In this document: positions 43,724 through 56,200 of the stretch, piece after piece
How the letters are laid out: each line of letters starts with the position of its first letter
How positions within the stretch are numbered: the stretch's first letter is position 1
Assembly (NCBI GenBank): GCA_963576735.1
Contig: OY755187.1
Span: forward strand, 13,640,001-13,704,000
DNA from: Bedellia somnulentella
Taxonomy: Eukaryota > Arthropoda > Insecta > Lepidoptera > Bedelliidae
Direction: 5' to 3'
DNA length: 64,000 nt
Notes under the pieces: generated by a model
Database searches by the model: none
Seen by the model: only the letters and a program-made list of their open reading frames with translations
What the model was told of the DNA's origin: nothing
Translations under genes and position numbers: made by a program

Positions 43724-45925
43724 ATGAATGCCGCAGAGAGAAAGAGGAAATCACGAGAGAGAATGAAGGAGGACCCTGATAAATGGAAGATAGCACAAGA
43801 AAAAGAAAAAGAATGGGACAGAAAACGTAGAGAAAAAAATAGACAAGAGTGTGAGCAAAATTCGAACAGGAGAGAAGCTTTTAAAGAAAAGGAAAGGTTG
43901 CGTAAAAGAAAGCAAAGAGAAAATAAAAAAAGGGGGCCATAAATAAATGTACTTCATCTGATTCTCTGGGGTCATACAAATCCTTGAATACTTTGAGAAA
44001 AGCAGTTGTAAAAACTAAAAAAGCTCTTCCTCAGAGTCCAAATAAACAAAAAGCAGTTGTGTGGCACATTATGAAAGACATTATTCCTCAAATGGCTGTA
44101 ATGCATGAGAAACCTGACAATATTAGAAGCACGGCTATTACAAAAGAAGTTATGAAAAAAGTTGAAGCATTTTATGAAAAAGATGATATCAGCCGTGCTT
44201 CTCCCAATAGAAAAGACACAATGTCAGTAAAAGATTTGATATCGGGTAAACGTACACATATAGCTAAGAGGCATATGACGATGACAATCGCCGAAGCTCA
44301 TTCGTTATTTGTGATTGACAACCCAGATATAAAAATAGGGAAGACCAAATTTTTTGAAATGAGGCCCTCATATGTGAGGCCAATGAACGAGATGCCGCAT
44401 AATGTTTGTGTATGTGTGCATCATGCAAACTTCAACTTTTTAATAGAGGCTTTAAATAAGATTGTGCCAACAGTTCCCAGCTCCTCTACAGAATTTCTGA
44501 AACAAATTACCTGCGACATGTCAAATGAGAAGTGTATGACTGGTGAATGTTCAAACTGTAATGAAACTTCGGATATTCTTCCATTACAATTAGATACTAC
44601 ATTGAAAATAACGTGGAAACAGTGGCAAACCGTCGAAAATAGATGCCAAGTAACAGTTGCACCTGGAACTGTAAAAGATCTTATAAAAGAATTGGATATC
44701 AAAATTCCATAGTTCAAGTTCCATGTTTTTGCAAAAAACGAACAATCAAAATATTTCGAGACAAAAATTAAAGAAAGCACACAGGAAGATGTAGTACTTC
44801 AAATCGATTTTGCAGAAAATTTTTCTATTCTAAATCAGGATGAAATTCAAGCTGCACACTGGAGCCATACTCAAGCGACTTTGTTTACAGGATGTGCTTG
44901 GGCTAATGAAGGTCAAGAAAAGCATTCATATGTAATAGTGAGCAACAAATTAACCCACGATAAATATTCCGTATCGTTGTTTATAAAAAAACATTATAGA
45001 AGATTTAAAGTCTCGCTTTGGGAGCCTTAATAAAGTTAGAATTTTCTCTGATGGATGTGCAGGACAATTTAAAAACCGATTTACATTGTCAACCCTGTGT
45101 CACTCTCAATTGGACTGGGGCGTTGAAATTAATTGGAGCTTTTTTGCCTCTGGTCATGGCAAGGGTGCTGTCGACGGCATTGGAGCAATCGCAAAGAGAA
45201 CCCTTTGGTCTGGCATAATGACCAAACAGGCAACTATAGAAAATAGCTGGGATTGTTACAAGTTCTTACTGTCGAAAGAGATTAATAGATTGCATGTTTT
45301 GTTTATTGCTGTTGATGATATTAAAGTACACAAAGAAGACCTTGACAATAGGTGGCAATATATTAAACCGATTCCCTATATTCAGAGACACCACTATTTT
45401 AAATCCCAAGGACACAAATGCATAATTTATGCCCTGACTGCAACCTCTTCTCAATCAAAAAAGGTTTTGATGACGCAAGACGGACGATTAAACTATTCAG
45501 ATGTTTTTTCGAGTGACAGTGAACATGAAGTGGATGTTAACCCAGAAGAAATAGTTGGGCAAAGTACATACCCAAAACCAAAACCCAATTCAGACACTTC
45601 ATGTTTGCATAAATCCTCTGATCCAAAAGATATCAAGAACGGTACTTACGTTGTAGTCACACTGGAGGCAAAGGCAAGAAGAGGTCATGTCAAGGAGCAC
45701 AGATATGTAGCAGTATGCCAAAATGAAAAAGACGAAGACGAAGACATCATGGTCATGTTCCTAAAAGCCATTCCAGGCGACGAACCAAAGCTGTTCACCA
45801 TGAATGAAACGGATGTTTCTTATATTAAAATGGACCAAATAGCAGAAATCCTTCCTGATCCTGAAATAAGGATGATGGGTGACAGAATATTTTACGAATT
45901 TAAAAATATAATTAATATTTCTTAA
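43724..45925 (+). pseudogene. DDE-type transposase of the Sola-like element
   Basis: The N-terminus is a very basic Arg/Lys/Glu helix (MNAAERKRKSRERMKEDP), probably DNA-binding. Further on: CMTGECSNC (zinc-like pair), HWSHTQATLFTG, IFSDGCAGQFKNRF (Asp) and FFASGHGKGAVDGIGA, an acidic/His order of a DDE-like core. One reading of about 730 codons is interrupted by a shift in an A/G run near 43930, a TAG at 44710-44712 and a one-base gain in an A run near 44986. Without these the frame is continuous. I recall similar proteins in cnidarians and insects. Confidence 0.65.
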
Positions 45926-46439
45926 GTTTTTATTTTTTTCTCTTGTTTTAGACTACTGTCTTGTAATGCTAATACATTGTTGATGTTCAAAATAATAATA
46001 AAACTGAACTTAAACAACAACTATTTTCATATAATTTTGACTTGTCCCACCAGTCACAAATCTGAACACATATATTTTCATTTCAGTAAAGGTTATCAGT
46101 CTACTTATTCATAAGCACGATAGTGTATTTAATATATTTTATCCCACAGAAAAAGCTAACTTGTAAATAAAGTAGTTGGGCTGAAATTCATTCCTAAGTG
46201 CATAAAGGTAGCAGAGGGGGATTTTTCAGTGTCCCACCAGTCACATGCATTCAAATGATAATTACAAAGAAGTTTCAAATGATTTGGGTTTTATTTTTAT
46301 GGGAACGGAAACATCAACTATCTATCTATATCATAAATAAATTACACCATCGTATCAGTTCTGAGTACATAATTATCATTCATAGTTAGTCAAATTCTGG
46401 AGTCAAATGTCCCACCAGTCACAATGGAATGCCCCATTA

Positions 46440-48260
46440 ATAATTATCCCCACATAGCGACTAACAGAGTTAATTTATCACTTAGATTAGACAATTGCAT
46501 TATTATTATAATAATGTTCTTAAATTGGAAATGAATATGCATAAAAGTTCCATCCTAGTATTTGGTTCAGCAAATGTAAGTATTCAATATCATAATATTA
46601 TAATTTCACAAGTAACAGAGAAAAAATATTTAGGAGTTATAATTGATAACAAATTAAAATTTGACAAACATATAGATTATATTTCTAAAAAAGCTCTTAA
46701 AAGTCTTAATGTGTTAAGATGTCTTACTGGTACTTTTTGGGATCTGATCCTAAAATATTAAGTATGCTTAATAAAAGTATAGTAAGAATTCAGTTTGACT
46801 ATAGTTGTCTTGCATATTTATATGCTAAACCAACTCTATTAAGAAAATTAGACATTATACAGAACATGGCCTTACGCATTATAAGTGGGGCAATGTGTAC
46901 TACTCCAATTAACTCTCTAGAAGTTGAAACATGCATTACTCCTCTGAGGCTAAGAAGATTACATATAGCTGAAAAGTTTCTTATCAAGGCAATTGCAAAT
47001 AAAAATTAACTCATTTTAAAAAAGTAGAATTACATCCTTGTTTATCTCAATCTTTGAACAAAATACTTGCTAGCCAAGTTGAATTAGTAGTGGACTCAGT
47101 TCCAGAAATGTATATAATTAAAGAAAGTTTAAAAAAGATATATACTAATATTTATAGAAATTCTTTATGGCCAATATATGAATATCCTTTTGATGAACTT
47201 ATTCATCACAAATACAATATTTATTTACCAGATATTTGTAACAATAAAGATTTTTTATGTTTTCTGGAAGATAAACCACAATTTTATAAAATTTATACAG
47301 ATGGTTCAAAATGTAATAAAAGAGTTAAATCTGCTTTTTATGATTCAAGTAAAAATATTATAAATTGCTTTAAAAATAAGTAATCATTGTAGCATATTTA
47401 CAGCCGAATGTTATGTTATTTATCAAGTTAGTATATTTAAATGACTTAGGTGATGTTCAGAATTGTTTAATAGTTAGCAATGCAAAAAGTGTTTTAATAA
47501 GTTTGGAAAGTTTTAATTATTTATTTTATTTAATGTATCATATAAGGTAAATCAATAGTCTCTGCCTACCCCAATGGGAACTAACGGCGTAAGAATATGT
47601 ATGTATGTATGTATGTATAAGGTAAATTATTATATAAACAAAATACGTCATTTAATTTATAAAATGTATATCAATAATAGGCAAGTGAGCTTTGTTTGGG
47701 AACCCTCTCATACTGATATAACTAGTAATAACATCGCAGATTCAGCAGCAACGGGAGATATATTTGAAGATCACTCAGAACTGCCTATAGTACCTTTTAC
47801 GGACCTACATACTGAATTAAAGAAATAAATAAAGAAGAAGTGGAATTTGTTGTGGAAAAAGTCACTAGAGCAAAAAGTAAAGTGGTATGCCGAAATAAAA
47901 AACATCTTACCTTCAACACCTTGGTACAATACTACAATATGCGACTCCAGGAAGTCTGCGGTTATTATTAATCGCATGAGACTTGGACATTGTCTTACAC
48001 CGTCACATTTGCATCGAATGAAGATAAAAGATAACAGCAGTTGCCCACATTGTGACGAATGCGACAACTGCACGTTAAATCATATAGTAGAATCTTGTTC
48101 AGCATTTGGAATACAAAGACTGCTACTGGTGGACTCTTTAAATGATGCTGCAGCTGAAAATAACCTAGTTGTACCCTGCCGCGTACAAGATATGTTAAAA
48201 GATCATCACTTTTATAGACCATTATATAATTATATAGGTAATACAGTGGAGAAGATATGA
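46440..48260 (+). pseudogene. I-clade LINE, thumb, RNase H and Cys-His knuckle
   Basis: Continues the reading frame after the Sola-like element. MHKSSILVFG and KKYLGVIIDNKLKFDKHI are the RT thumb; then a long helical part. RNase H is seen as FYKIYTDGSKCNK (47280), VSNAKSVLISLE (47470) and VSFVWEPSHTDITSNNIAD (47690). The end has CPHCDECDNCTLNHIVESC. RNase H plus this knuckle places it with I-type LINEs. Frame changes lie near 46495, 46740, 47010, 47380 and 47830, and a SINE tail is inserted at 47551. Confidence 0.8.
47551..47617 (+). mobile_element. 5'-truncated SINE tail in the LINE RNase H
   Basis: Contains tctctgcctaccccaatggg and a (tatg)n tail, flanked by an 11-12 bp duplication (ataaggtaaat at 47540-47550 and 47618-47629). 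Confidence 0.65.
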
Positions 48261-49067
48261 AGTTCAAGTCTTAATGCTTGTTTCTAAGTTCTATATTAAG
48301 AAGAATTAAGAGAAAAAGAAGTGTTATCGTTTGTGACTTTGTGTTTTGTTGTCAATACTTTCGCCGCGGCTCTGATTCGACCGAAAAAAACTTAGGATTA
48401 AGATTCTTTGTGTTATAATACTTTTTGTGTTTTTTTTATATATACAATTTCGATTAAGGGGGCATGTTGTAATAAGCAATAACTGGCAGTTATATTCAAT
48501 AACTATATTTATGGTTTTAGTTATACTTTTGATTAATCATAAATTGTATTGTCAACTTCATTTTATAATAATAATAAAAAAATATACAGATCCACAATCT
48601 TTTCTTGGCCGGCGGCGACTACTGGTATACTGTTGCCATTTTGAAATTTCGGCCTGTCAATGTCAGTTAGTTCTTAACTAAATAAAAAATATAGGGTGAC
48701 CTACGTATATAATAAATTATCACTTTCATTAATATTTTTTGTAGTGGAAACTTTTTTTCAAAGACAATTATTTTTATGATGTATCTTTGCTTATTGATAA
48801 ACGCTTTTATTTCCAGTATTCAATATAAAAATTTATGAAAATTATTATTTATTTTGTTAAATTTCATCTAAGTAGGCTAACACCGTCCGAAAAGTTGTGC
48901 GCTCATCTATAATCATGCGGTGCGGGTTACGGGAAGTGGGGAAATGCTCCCGAATAAGGTTTCACTTCGTATACACTGATGCGTGGGTTCTAATCCTAAT
49001 GCGGGGATGTACCAATGTGTAATTTCTTAAGTCATAACTGTCTGTCATATATATAAAAATACAAGGC
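48261..49067. other. LINE 3' UTR and following repeat debris
   Basis: 48261-48585 is the likely LINE 3' UTR ending in a TAA repeat. A block around gattcgaccgaaaaaaa (48375) recurs at about 50460, and cacaatcttttcttggccgg (48594) recurs inverted at about 50295. A SINE-like B box (gggttctaatcc) lies at about 48988. No gene. Confidence 0.45.
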
Positions 49068-49446
49068 AAATACGACGTGATAGCTTAATGCGTAGAACAC
49101 CGGTTAACGTGCAAGCGACTAGTGTTCAAATCCCGGATCGGGCCTACACTAATTTGTCCTTTCTAAAGACTTATGTGTGGTAAATTTATCACGGTTGTTA
49201 ACGGTGAGGGAAAAAAACGTGAGGAAACCCATGTGGGTGGCCATGTGGCTGAGTTGTACTTAGTCGGGTGACAGTGCATTCGTACAAAACGGCGATAGGC
49301 CTGCCCCCTATCACGTGAGTACACTGTCCATGCAAAACGTGGGTACTCTGAACACCAGGTGACAAAGTCACGTGATGTTCAGAAGTATTAGTACCTCTGC
49401 TTAACCCCTTCGGGGGTATTCGGCGTGAACGTTTATGTTATGTTAT
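49068..49446 (+). mobile_element. SINE family A, full copy
   Basis: The tRNA-like head (tgatagcttaatgcgtag as A box, gttcaaatcccg as B box) is followed by a ~300-bp body shared with 18602 and inverted with 52680-53069, including gtactctgaacaccaggtg and ccccttcggggg. The tail is gttat repeats. Confidence 0.85.
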
Positions 49447-49891
49447 ATGTTACAAGGGTTAACAGCAATAAAAAAGTGCCCATAAATTCACTGACCCAGC
49501 AAAATGAATGACCCAAACGATATCTGATGTTTAGAATTATTTTTTCTGTGCCACCTTTTTGGGGGATCTATGTGTGAATATGAAATTTAAAAGACAGTAC
49601 ACGACAAGGTAAGCCTCTGATTTACAGGATGAAAAAAAATATTTTATGTAGTTACCCACTTATTAACTCTGAGTGTCACGAGTAACAAATCCTTGAGTAT
49701 AAAATAATGAGTTTGCAGAGAAGTACAATTTGCAGTGTTATCGCTAAAAGTGATCTCTTCTAGACGATATTTGGGAGGTAAGATAAGCAACACAGTCATT
49801 CGGGTAGACATACCAGACAAGGGCAAAAATAAATAAATATAATTAGCTTACATTAAAACGAACTTGTTTGTTTACAATAATAGTTATTAGT
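49447..49891. other. Spacer, nothing recognised
   Basis: AT-rich, with no supported gene. Confidence 0.4.
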
Positions 49892-50150
49892 AATAACTTA
49901 TTACATACATACATATACTCACGGCTGTAAATCCCTAGAAAGGGTAGCCAGAGCTAAGGAATTCCTCAGCCACTTTTGGAAAGTTGAGTGGGGTAAAGAT
50001 GGTAAAATAAAGGTTATTGGTGAAGAGTCTCCAACCGCATTGCCCAAAAATCTCTTAAAAGCCCCAATACCGTCGCCTCTTACGTACACCCACCGACAGA
50101 AATGGGGTAGTGCTATTCCAAGCCGACACTACACAGCAACTAGTTACTAA
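49892..50150 (-). repeat. Repeat family B, full inverted copy
   Basis: Reverse complement of the repeat at 20170-20415, including ctcacggctgtaaatccc at its 3' side and gccgacactacac at its 5' side, with a tacata tail. Confidence 0.8.
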
Positions 50151-50997
50151 TTAAATGAATATTATATAAATTGTTTTATTAAAACATTTCAATACATAAA
50201 TAAATTAGCCCGTATGATGTAAAATTATTTCCCTTATAATGGTTAATTTTTATTTACTGGCAGTACTAATATCGATGACAGTGACGCCCTTGCCGGCCAA
50301 GAAAAGATTGTGGGTCTGTAGTCATTCTTTCATCAAAGTAGAAACAAAACATGACAAAAGCAAATTTTTGCGTCATAGACTAAGGTCTTGTCGATAGCTA
50401 GGGCAGTGATTAGTTAGTCTGATTAATACGTAGTAATCTCTTTACACGCCGCGGCTGATTCGACCGAAAAAAATATAAGAATCTTCTTTTGGCGGGAAGA
50501 TCAGCTGTGATGTCAAGTTGACGTTTCCGCCAATGTTTGGCTATTGCCACCGAAGATTGACGTGGATGGATGGATGGATATAAAATTAATGGATTGTTTT
50601 ATAGTATTTTATTCCGTTTTTCGCTTATATCTAATTGACTCCAATATGGGATGATAATAATGTTGTTTTGTGAGCTGGTGTAGTTGTGCAAGCAAAAACG
50701 AAAAAAAATACTAGAATACTTTAGCTTAGGTTGCAAAACAAAGAGTATAGAAAAGGAACCGTTTATTGTAAAGTAAAATTAAATTTAGAGCTTTTTAAAC
50801 CTCCATTCGTAAGTTTACATAGATTTTCGGTTGGCTCAAAAAATCAAGAAACCAGGGCCGTAAAATCATTATTTATATTATCTGTGCCATTATACAAAAA
50901 AAGACTTTCGGTTAAAAATTTAAAATAGCCTCGGCCGGCCGTAGGCGTAGGACGTAGTATCTAATTGTAATCTGTGCGGCCGGCCCTCTTTTCTTTA
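50151..50997. other. Spacer with repeat fragments
   Basis: Contains pieces shared with 48360-48630. ggccggcc occurs twice (about 50933 and 50977). No supported gene. Confidence 0.4.
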
Positions 50998-51492
50998 AGC
51001 GGCCAGTACACAATGGCGGACGATGGGCCACGCTTCGCAATTGGCAATTGTTGGCCACGATCCATTGGTGTTCACACAATGGCCCATTGCTCATTACTGC
51101 CTGGCAATCCACTTGCGACGGACGTCGAAGTAATTATGGTTGCAGCTATTTATTTATTATTATGTATGTAATTTATTTTGTTTATGGCGCTATTTATGTT
51201 ATTTTTACGTCATATAATGATTATCAATACATTTTGCAATAAAATATTCCAAAAAAAGTATAAGTATCTATGAGCGGTCGGTGACGAACTAAACAATGGC
51301 CCATTGTGGAAACACCACCGGCCATGCTACGCCACGATTCCTTTGAAGTGTGCCCGAAAAACCGACAACTTCGCCATTGCGCGCCATTGCGCGCCACGAT
51401 CGGCAATTGTCCGCCATCATGCACCATTGCCCCCTGTACACAGTGGCGATGGCGAGCAGTGGGCCATCGTCCGCCATTGTGTACTGGCCGCT
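50998..51492. mobile_element. 495-bp MITE with TTA target duplication
   Basis: Long inverted ends (AGCGGCCAGTACACAATGG, about 33 bp or more) are flanked by TTA (50995-50997 and 51493-51495). caatggc/gccattg motifs recur throughout. The duplication fits a PIF/Harbinger-type parent, but this is not certain. Confidence 0.75.
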
Positions 51493-51742
51493 TTACAGTT
51501 CCGCTTGTGGGTACGGTATTATATTCTTTGTTACAGTTTGTGTGAGTTTGTGTGCAATAATAATCTTAAAAGCAACAAGTGTCTAATAATCTCTATGGGA
51601 ATAACTTTAACTATACTTAGGAGGGCTCGATTCAGAGCGGTTTTTAGATGGATAGTTGAGCAGGATCTTTACAACATACCACTAAAAATGGTAAAATAGT
51701 TTCGTGAGAAATAAGACAGTGTTAGTATAGTTTTTTTTACTA

Positions 51743-53150
51743 ATGGTATTTTTTAGTGCAGGAGGAGCAGTTACTATTGGTATCGATTCACCAGATGTAC
51801 AGTTACAAACTGCTTTTGGGGTGCAATGCATTGAAATTCAATCAAATAAGAAACGGGTTTATAATTGGAAAGTTTTCCCGAAATTGCAAAAGTTAGCTGT
51901 TTATTCATCTTGTCAGGTAAATTAAATATTTCATAGACATTTTGAATCTTAGATGTAGGTAAAAGAATAACGTTTTGTGCAAACTGATTCTGAAACAACA
52001 TTTGAATTGAAGTTAATATGATGTTTATACTTCATGTCCTTGTAAGGTTAGCAGAGTACTTATAGAACTTCATTTTTGCCTACTCAGTGTTCCCACATTA
52101 TAACAAGCTAACCATAAATAGTATAAATAAATTTATATATATGAGTATAGTTGATCCCAAAGTAAGTAAAATAATGACTTGTGGTATAAGGTACTAACAC
52201 AGAATATATTTAACTATTTCAAAGAGAGAGACAAAGATTCATTTAAATTCATCATGGAAATGTTGCCTGCGGCTATGGACGTTATCATGCTTTCATTGCT
52301 GTATAGATAGATAGATAGATTAGTGTTTTGGTTTCCGCACATAGCTCCCTAATGGAACTTTTTTACGTGGGCCCTGCAGTGTTGCCAACCCTTACAGAAA
52401 AAATCCCCCAAGAAAATCCTAAAATACCCCTAAAAACCCCTAGGTTTTTTAAATGCTTACATCTACAAAAAAAACTGTGCTGTTGTGTCGGCTTAGAATA
52501 GCACTGCCCCATTTCTTACAGTGGGTGTACGTAAGAGTCGACAAACTGTATTGATGCAGAGATTTTTGGGCGGTGAGGAGAGAGACCCATCACCAACCAC
52601 CTTTATTTTACCATCTTTTCAAAACTCACTTTTTTTAAATAATATATGTATATGTTAATTTTATCTTAATTTTAGAATAACATAACATAAACATAAACGT
52701 TCACGCCGAAAATCTCCGAATGGGTTGGCAGAGGTACTAATACTTCTGAACATCACGTGACTTTGTCACCTGGTGTTCAGAGTACCCACGTTTTGCATGG
52801 ACAGTGTACTCACGTGATAGGGGGCAGGCCTATCGCCGTTTTGTACGAATACACTGTCACATGACTAAGTACAACTCAGCCATGTGGGTTTCCTCACGAT
52901 GTTTTCCCTCACCGTTAACAACCATGATAAATTAACCACACATATGTCTTTAGAAAAGACAAATTGGTGTAGGCCCGACCCAGGATTTGAACACTAGTCG
53001 TTTGCATGATAACCGATTGTTCTACCCACTGGGCTATCACGGTTGCTCCCACTGGGCTATCACGGTTGCTTTTAGAATACAGTGAGATTATCATCGTCAT
53101 CGTCAGATAACAGCTGCCCACTGCTGGGTTTAGACCTTTTCCCCTTAATA

Positions 53151-53205
<55 letters not shown>

Positions 53206-56200
53206 TATTATTAGCTGTTGTCTGACGATGATGATGATAATCTCACTGTATTCTAAAATTAAGATAACATTTTTTAAAATGCCACCGTTCATAAAACAAT
53301 ACAACTGTTTTAATTTTATAAAATGCTATCTCAGTACCTAGGACTAATAAAATCCCCTATATAAACCCCTAAAATATTCCTGCCCCTAAAAATCCCCCCT
53401 TCAACAGTTCTTCCCCCTAAATTTAGGGTGAAAACCCCCAAGTTGGCACCACTGGGGCCCTGGCCGTCTTATTCAATCCACCCTAACTCTGTCCAAAATC
53501 TTTCAAGTTGTCCTAGGTCTTTTAGAGAGTTTTTTGTACTACCTGTTTTTGTCCTATCTTTTGAGTACGGGCTGTTTAAAGCCTGGCACTCAAACATGAC
53601 GTGATTTACTGTCTCCTCGGCTTCCATGCATGCTCTGCACAGAGGACTATCTGTTACACCGATGTTGTGAAAGTGCTTATTCAATGAGCAATGACCAGTA
53701 ATGATTCCTGTTATCGTTCTTAGGCTTCTCCTGTTTAGTCGAAGTAGTCGTCTTGTTAGTTTTTTATCTATGTCCGGCATCGCTTCTTTAGACTGGCGGC
53801 ATTCAGTTATTTCACGCCAGAGAGAGTTATGTTGTTCTTGTGTGCGTTGCCTCAACCAGGTGCGGTATTGGTTGAAGGGAATTGGTACTATTGGTTCTGG
53901 TCCTTCTATTATGTTGTCGGATCCTCTACGAGCTAGCTCATCAGCTGCATCGTTTCCTAGCGAATTGCTGTGTCCTTTTATCCACTGTAGTGTGACTTCG
54001 TTTGTTTCAGTGACTTTCTCTAATGTTCGGTGACATTGTAGGATTAGTCCGTTATTTATGGTGTTGCTCTTCAGTGCTTGCAATACCGCTTTGCTGTCTG
54101 AGAGTATCTTGATGTTTGTGGTGTTTACCTTTCTTTCCAGTATGGCTGTGGCGGCTAGCAGTATTCCGATGCATTCTGCTTGATATACTGTGTTGTATTG
54201 GCCTAGTGTTTTGTATGTTTTGATGTTGAGGTCATGTGAGAAGGCTCCTGCGCCTGTTCCATCTTTTGTCTTCGATCCATCTGTATATATCCGTAATTCA
54301 TTGGATTTGGAGTAGTCTTTTTGTTCTTCATGTAGTAGAACTACGTATTGTTTGTTAAAGATGTATCTCTTCTTTATTTTGTCGCATGGTCCTTCTATCA
54401 AAGGTTGATATTGGTAGGCTTCTGTTTTGATTGTTGTGTGCTTTATTCTACAGTCTTTGCGTAGCATTTTGCTTGTTTCAAGTCGTATGGCTGTTATTGC
54501 TGCCTCTTGTTGAATGTATAGGTGTAACGGTGGCAGGTTTAGCATTGCTTGGAGGGCTGCAGTTGGCGTTGTCTTCATGGCTCCTGTTATGGCTATGCAG
54601 GCTGCTCGTTGCATCTTTTCTAGAATTTTTTGACAGGTGCTTTGTACGGTTCTGGGCCACCATACTAGTGCTCCGTAAGAGATGATTGGTCTTATAATTG
54701 TGGTGTATAGCCAGTGTGTGATACGGGGATGAAGTCCCCAGTTTTTCCCTAGTATCTTTTTACATTGCCATAATGCAATGGTGGCTTTAGTTATCGTTCT
54801 GTCCACGTGTTTACTCCAGTTGAGTTTACTATCTAGGATGACTCCTAGGTATTTTACTTCGTTCGATAGTTTGAGTGTTGTCCCGAAGAGTGTTGGCGGG
54901 TCGTTGAAATTTATTTTGGTCTTTCTTGTGAATAGGATCATGTCCGTTTTGTTTGTGTTTACACTTAATTGTTGTTCTTTGCACCAGTTTTCTACGATTT
55001 TCAGTGCTTGGCTCATCTGATTCGATATTGTTTTCTCGTTTGGACCGTCGATTAGGATAGCTATGTCGTCTGCATATCCTATTGCATAGTATCCTTTGTT
55101 GTTCAGTCGTCGTATAAGTTCGTCTACTACCATATTCCACAAGAGTGGGGATAGTACTCCGCCTTGGGGGCATCCTCTCATGACTCTTGCTCTGGTGGCT
55201 TCGTTAAGGGCGACTTGGACGGCTCTTTGTCCTAGCATATTTCCGATCCAGCCACTGAGAGTATGATCGATATTGTATCTCTCTAGTGCGTTTTTTATGC
55301 TTTGGAATGCGGTTTTGTCGAAGGCTCCTTCGATGTCTATTAGCACAGCTAGTGTCATCATTTTCTGGCTCATGGCTATTTCGATCTTTGCTACTACGTC
55401 GTGTAGTGCTGTTTCTGTCGATTTGCCTGTGGTATATGCGTGTTGGTATTTGTGAAGTGGCTTGGCTTTGAGCGGACCGTCTCTAATATGTCGGTCACAT
55501 AGTCGTTCTAGTGTCTTCAGCATAAAGGATGACAGACTTATGGGTCTGAAGGATTTGGCTTGGGTGTAGTCTGTTTTTCCCGGCTTGGGTATAAATGTGG
55601 CTCTTACTTCTCTCCATTGTACGGGAATATATTGGTGGGCTAAGCATGCCACAAAGATGTCCTGAAGCCATGGGATGACGCTGTTCTCAGCCCATTGCAT
55701 GAAGGCAGGTATTATACCATCTAAGCCAGGGGATTTGTATGGTTCGAAGGTGTTTATGGCCCATTTAATGCGGTCTTTAGTAGTTATCTTGTTGGCTAAT
55801 GTCCAGTCAGTTTGCGTGGGGTTTGTTTTAGGGTTTTCCCATTTGTTCTCGTTTGCTATGTTGCAGTTGGGAAAGTGTGTTTCTAGGAGTTCTGTGCATG
55901 TTTCCTGGTCTGACCTAGTGTAGGTACCGTCTCTTCTTTTGAGAGTGCCCAGAGTATTCCTGTCGTTTGTCGATAGTATTTTTCTTACCCTGTTGGCTTC
56001 ATTGTTGGATTCGATTGTTTCTGTGAATTGTTTCCATGCTTTCCTGCTGCATTTTCTTGTGTCTTTTTTGTATTGGTTTCGTGCTTTTCTGAAAACTTCC
56101 CAGTCTGATTTTTGTCTTGAGTTTTTTGCTATGTTGAAGAATTTTCTTAGTTCTTCTTTTTGTCGGGCTAGTTTGGGGTTCCACCATTTGTTCCTTACTT

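Larger units (their letters stand above)
42956..46435 (+). mobile_element. Sola-like DNA transposon, 3.48 kb
   Basis: The perfect 10-bp inverted ends are GGGGCATTCC, and ATTA is duplicated on both sides (42952-42955 and 46436-46439). Removing the element and one ATTA restores the LINE frame exactly. Five copies of GTCCCACCAGTCAC plus one inverted copy lie near the ends. The 4-bp duplication fits Sola, but the superfamily call is tentative. Confidence 0.75.
5900..48585 (+). mobile_element. I-clade LINE split over ~43 kb by nested insertions (composite)
   Basis: Three coding pieces on the plus strand follow the natural order of one LINE: endonuclease (5858-6464); end of the endonuclease plus reverse transcriptase (41472-42955); RNase H and Cys-His knuckle (46440-48260). 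A short TAA repeat near 48567-48583 would be an I-type tail. The second break is a clean insertion with a target duplication and a restored frame. The first break also joins in register at the endonuclease end. This is strong for the second break and moderate for the first. Confidence 0.6.
52377..53454. mobile_element. Foldback hAT-type MITE in the LINE 3' UTR
   Basis: The ends CAGTGTTGCCAAC and GTTGGCACCACTG are inverted repeats, flanked by GGGCCCTG on both sides (52369-52376 and 53455-53462). Long inner arms (about 52654-52679 plus 53080-53115 against about 53215-53270) flank an AT microsatellite. A SINE lies in the left arm. Confidence 0.8.

Noticed and set aside
51601..51690. Upstream coding exon of the 127-aa gene (ARFRAVFRWIVEQDL frame)
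   Set aside because: Its donor phase does not fit the frame of the next exon, and that exon has its own ATG preceded by an in-frame stop.
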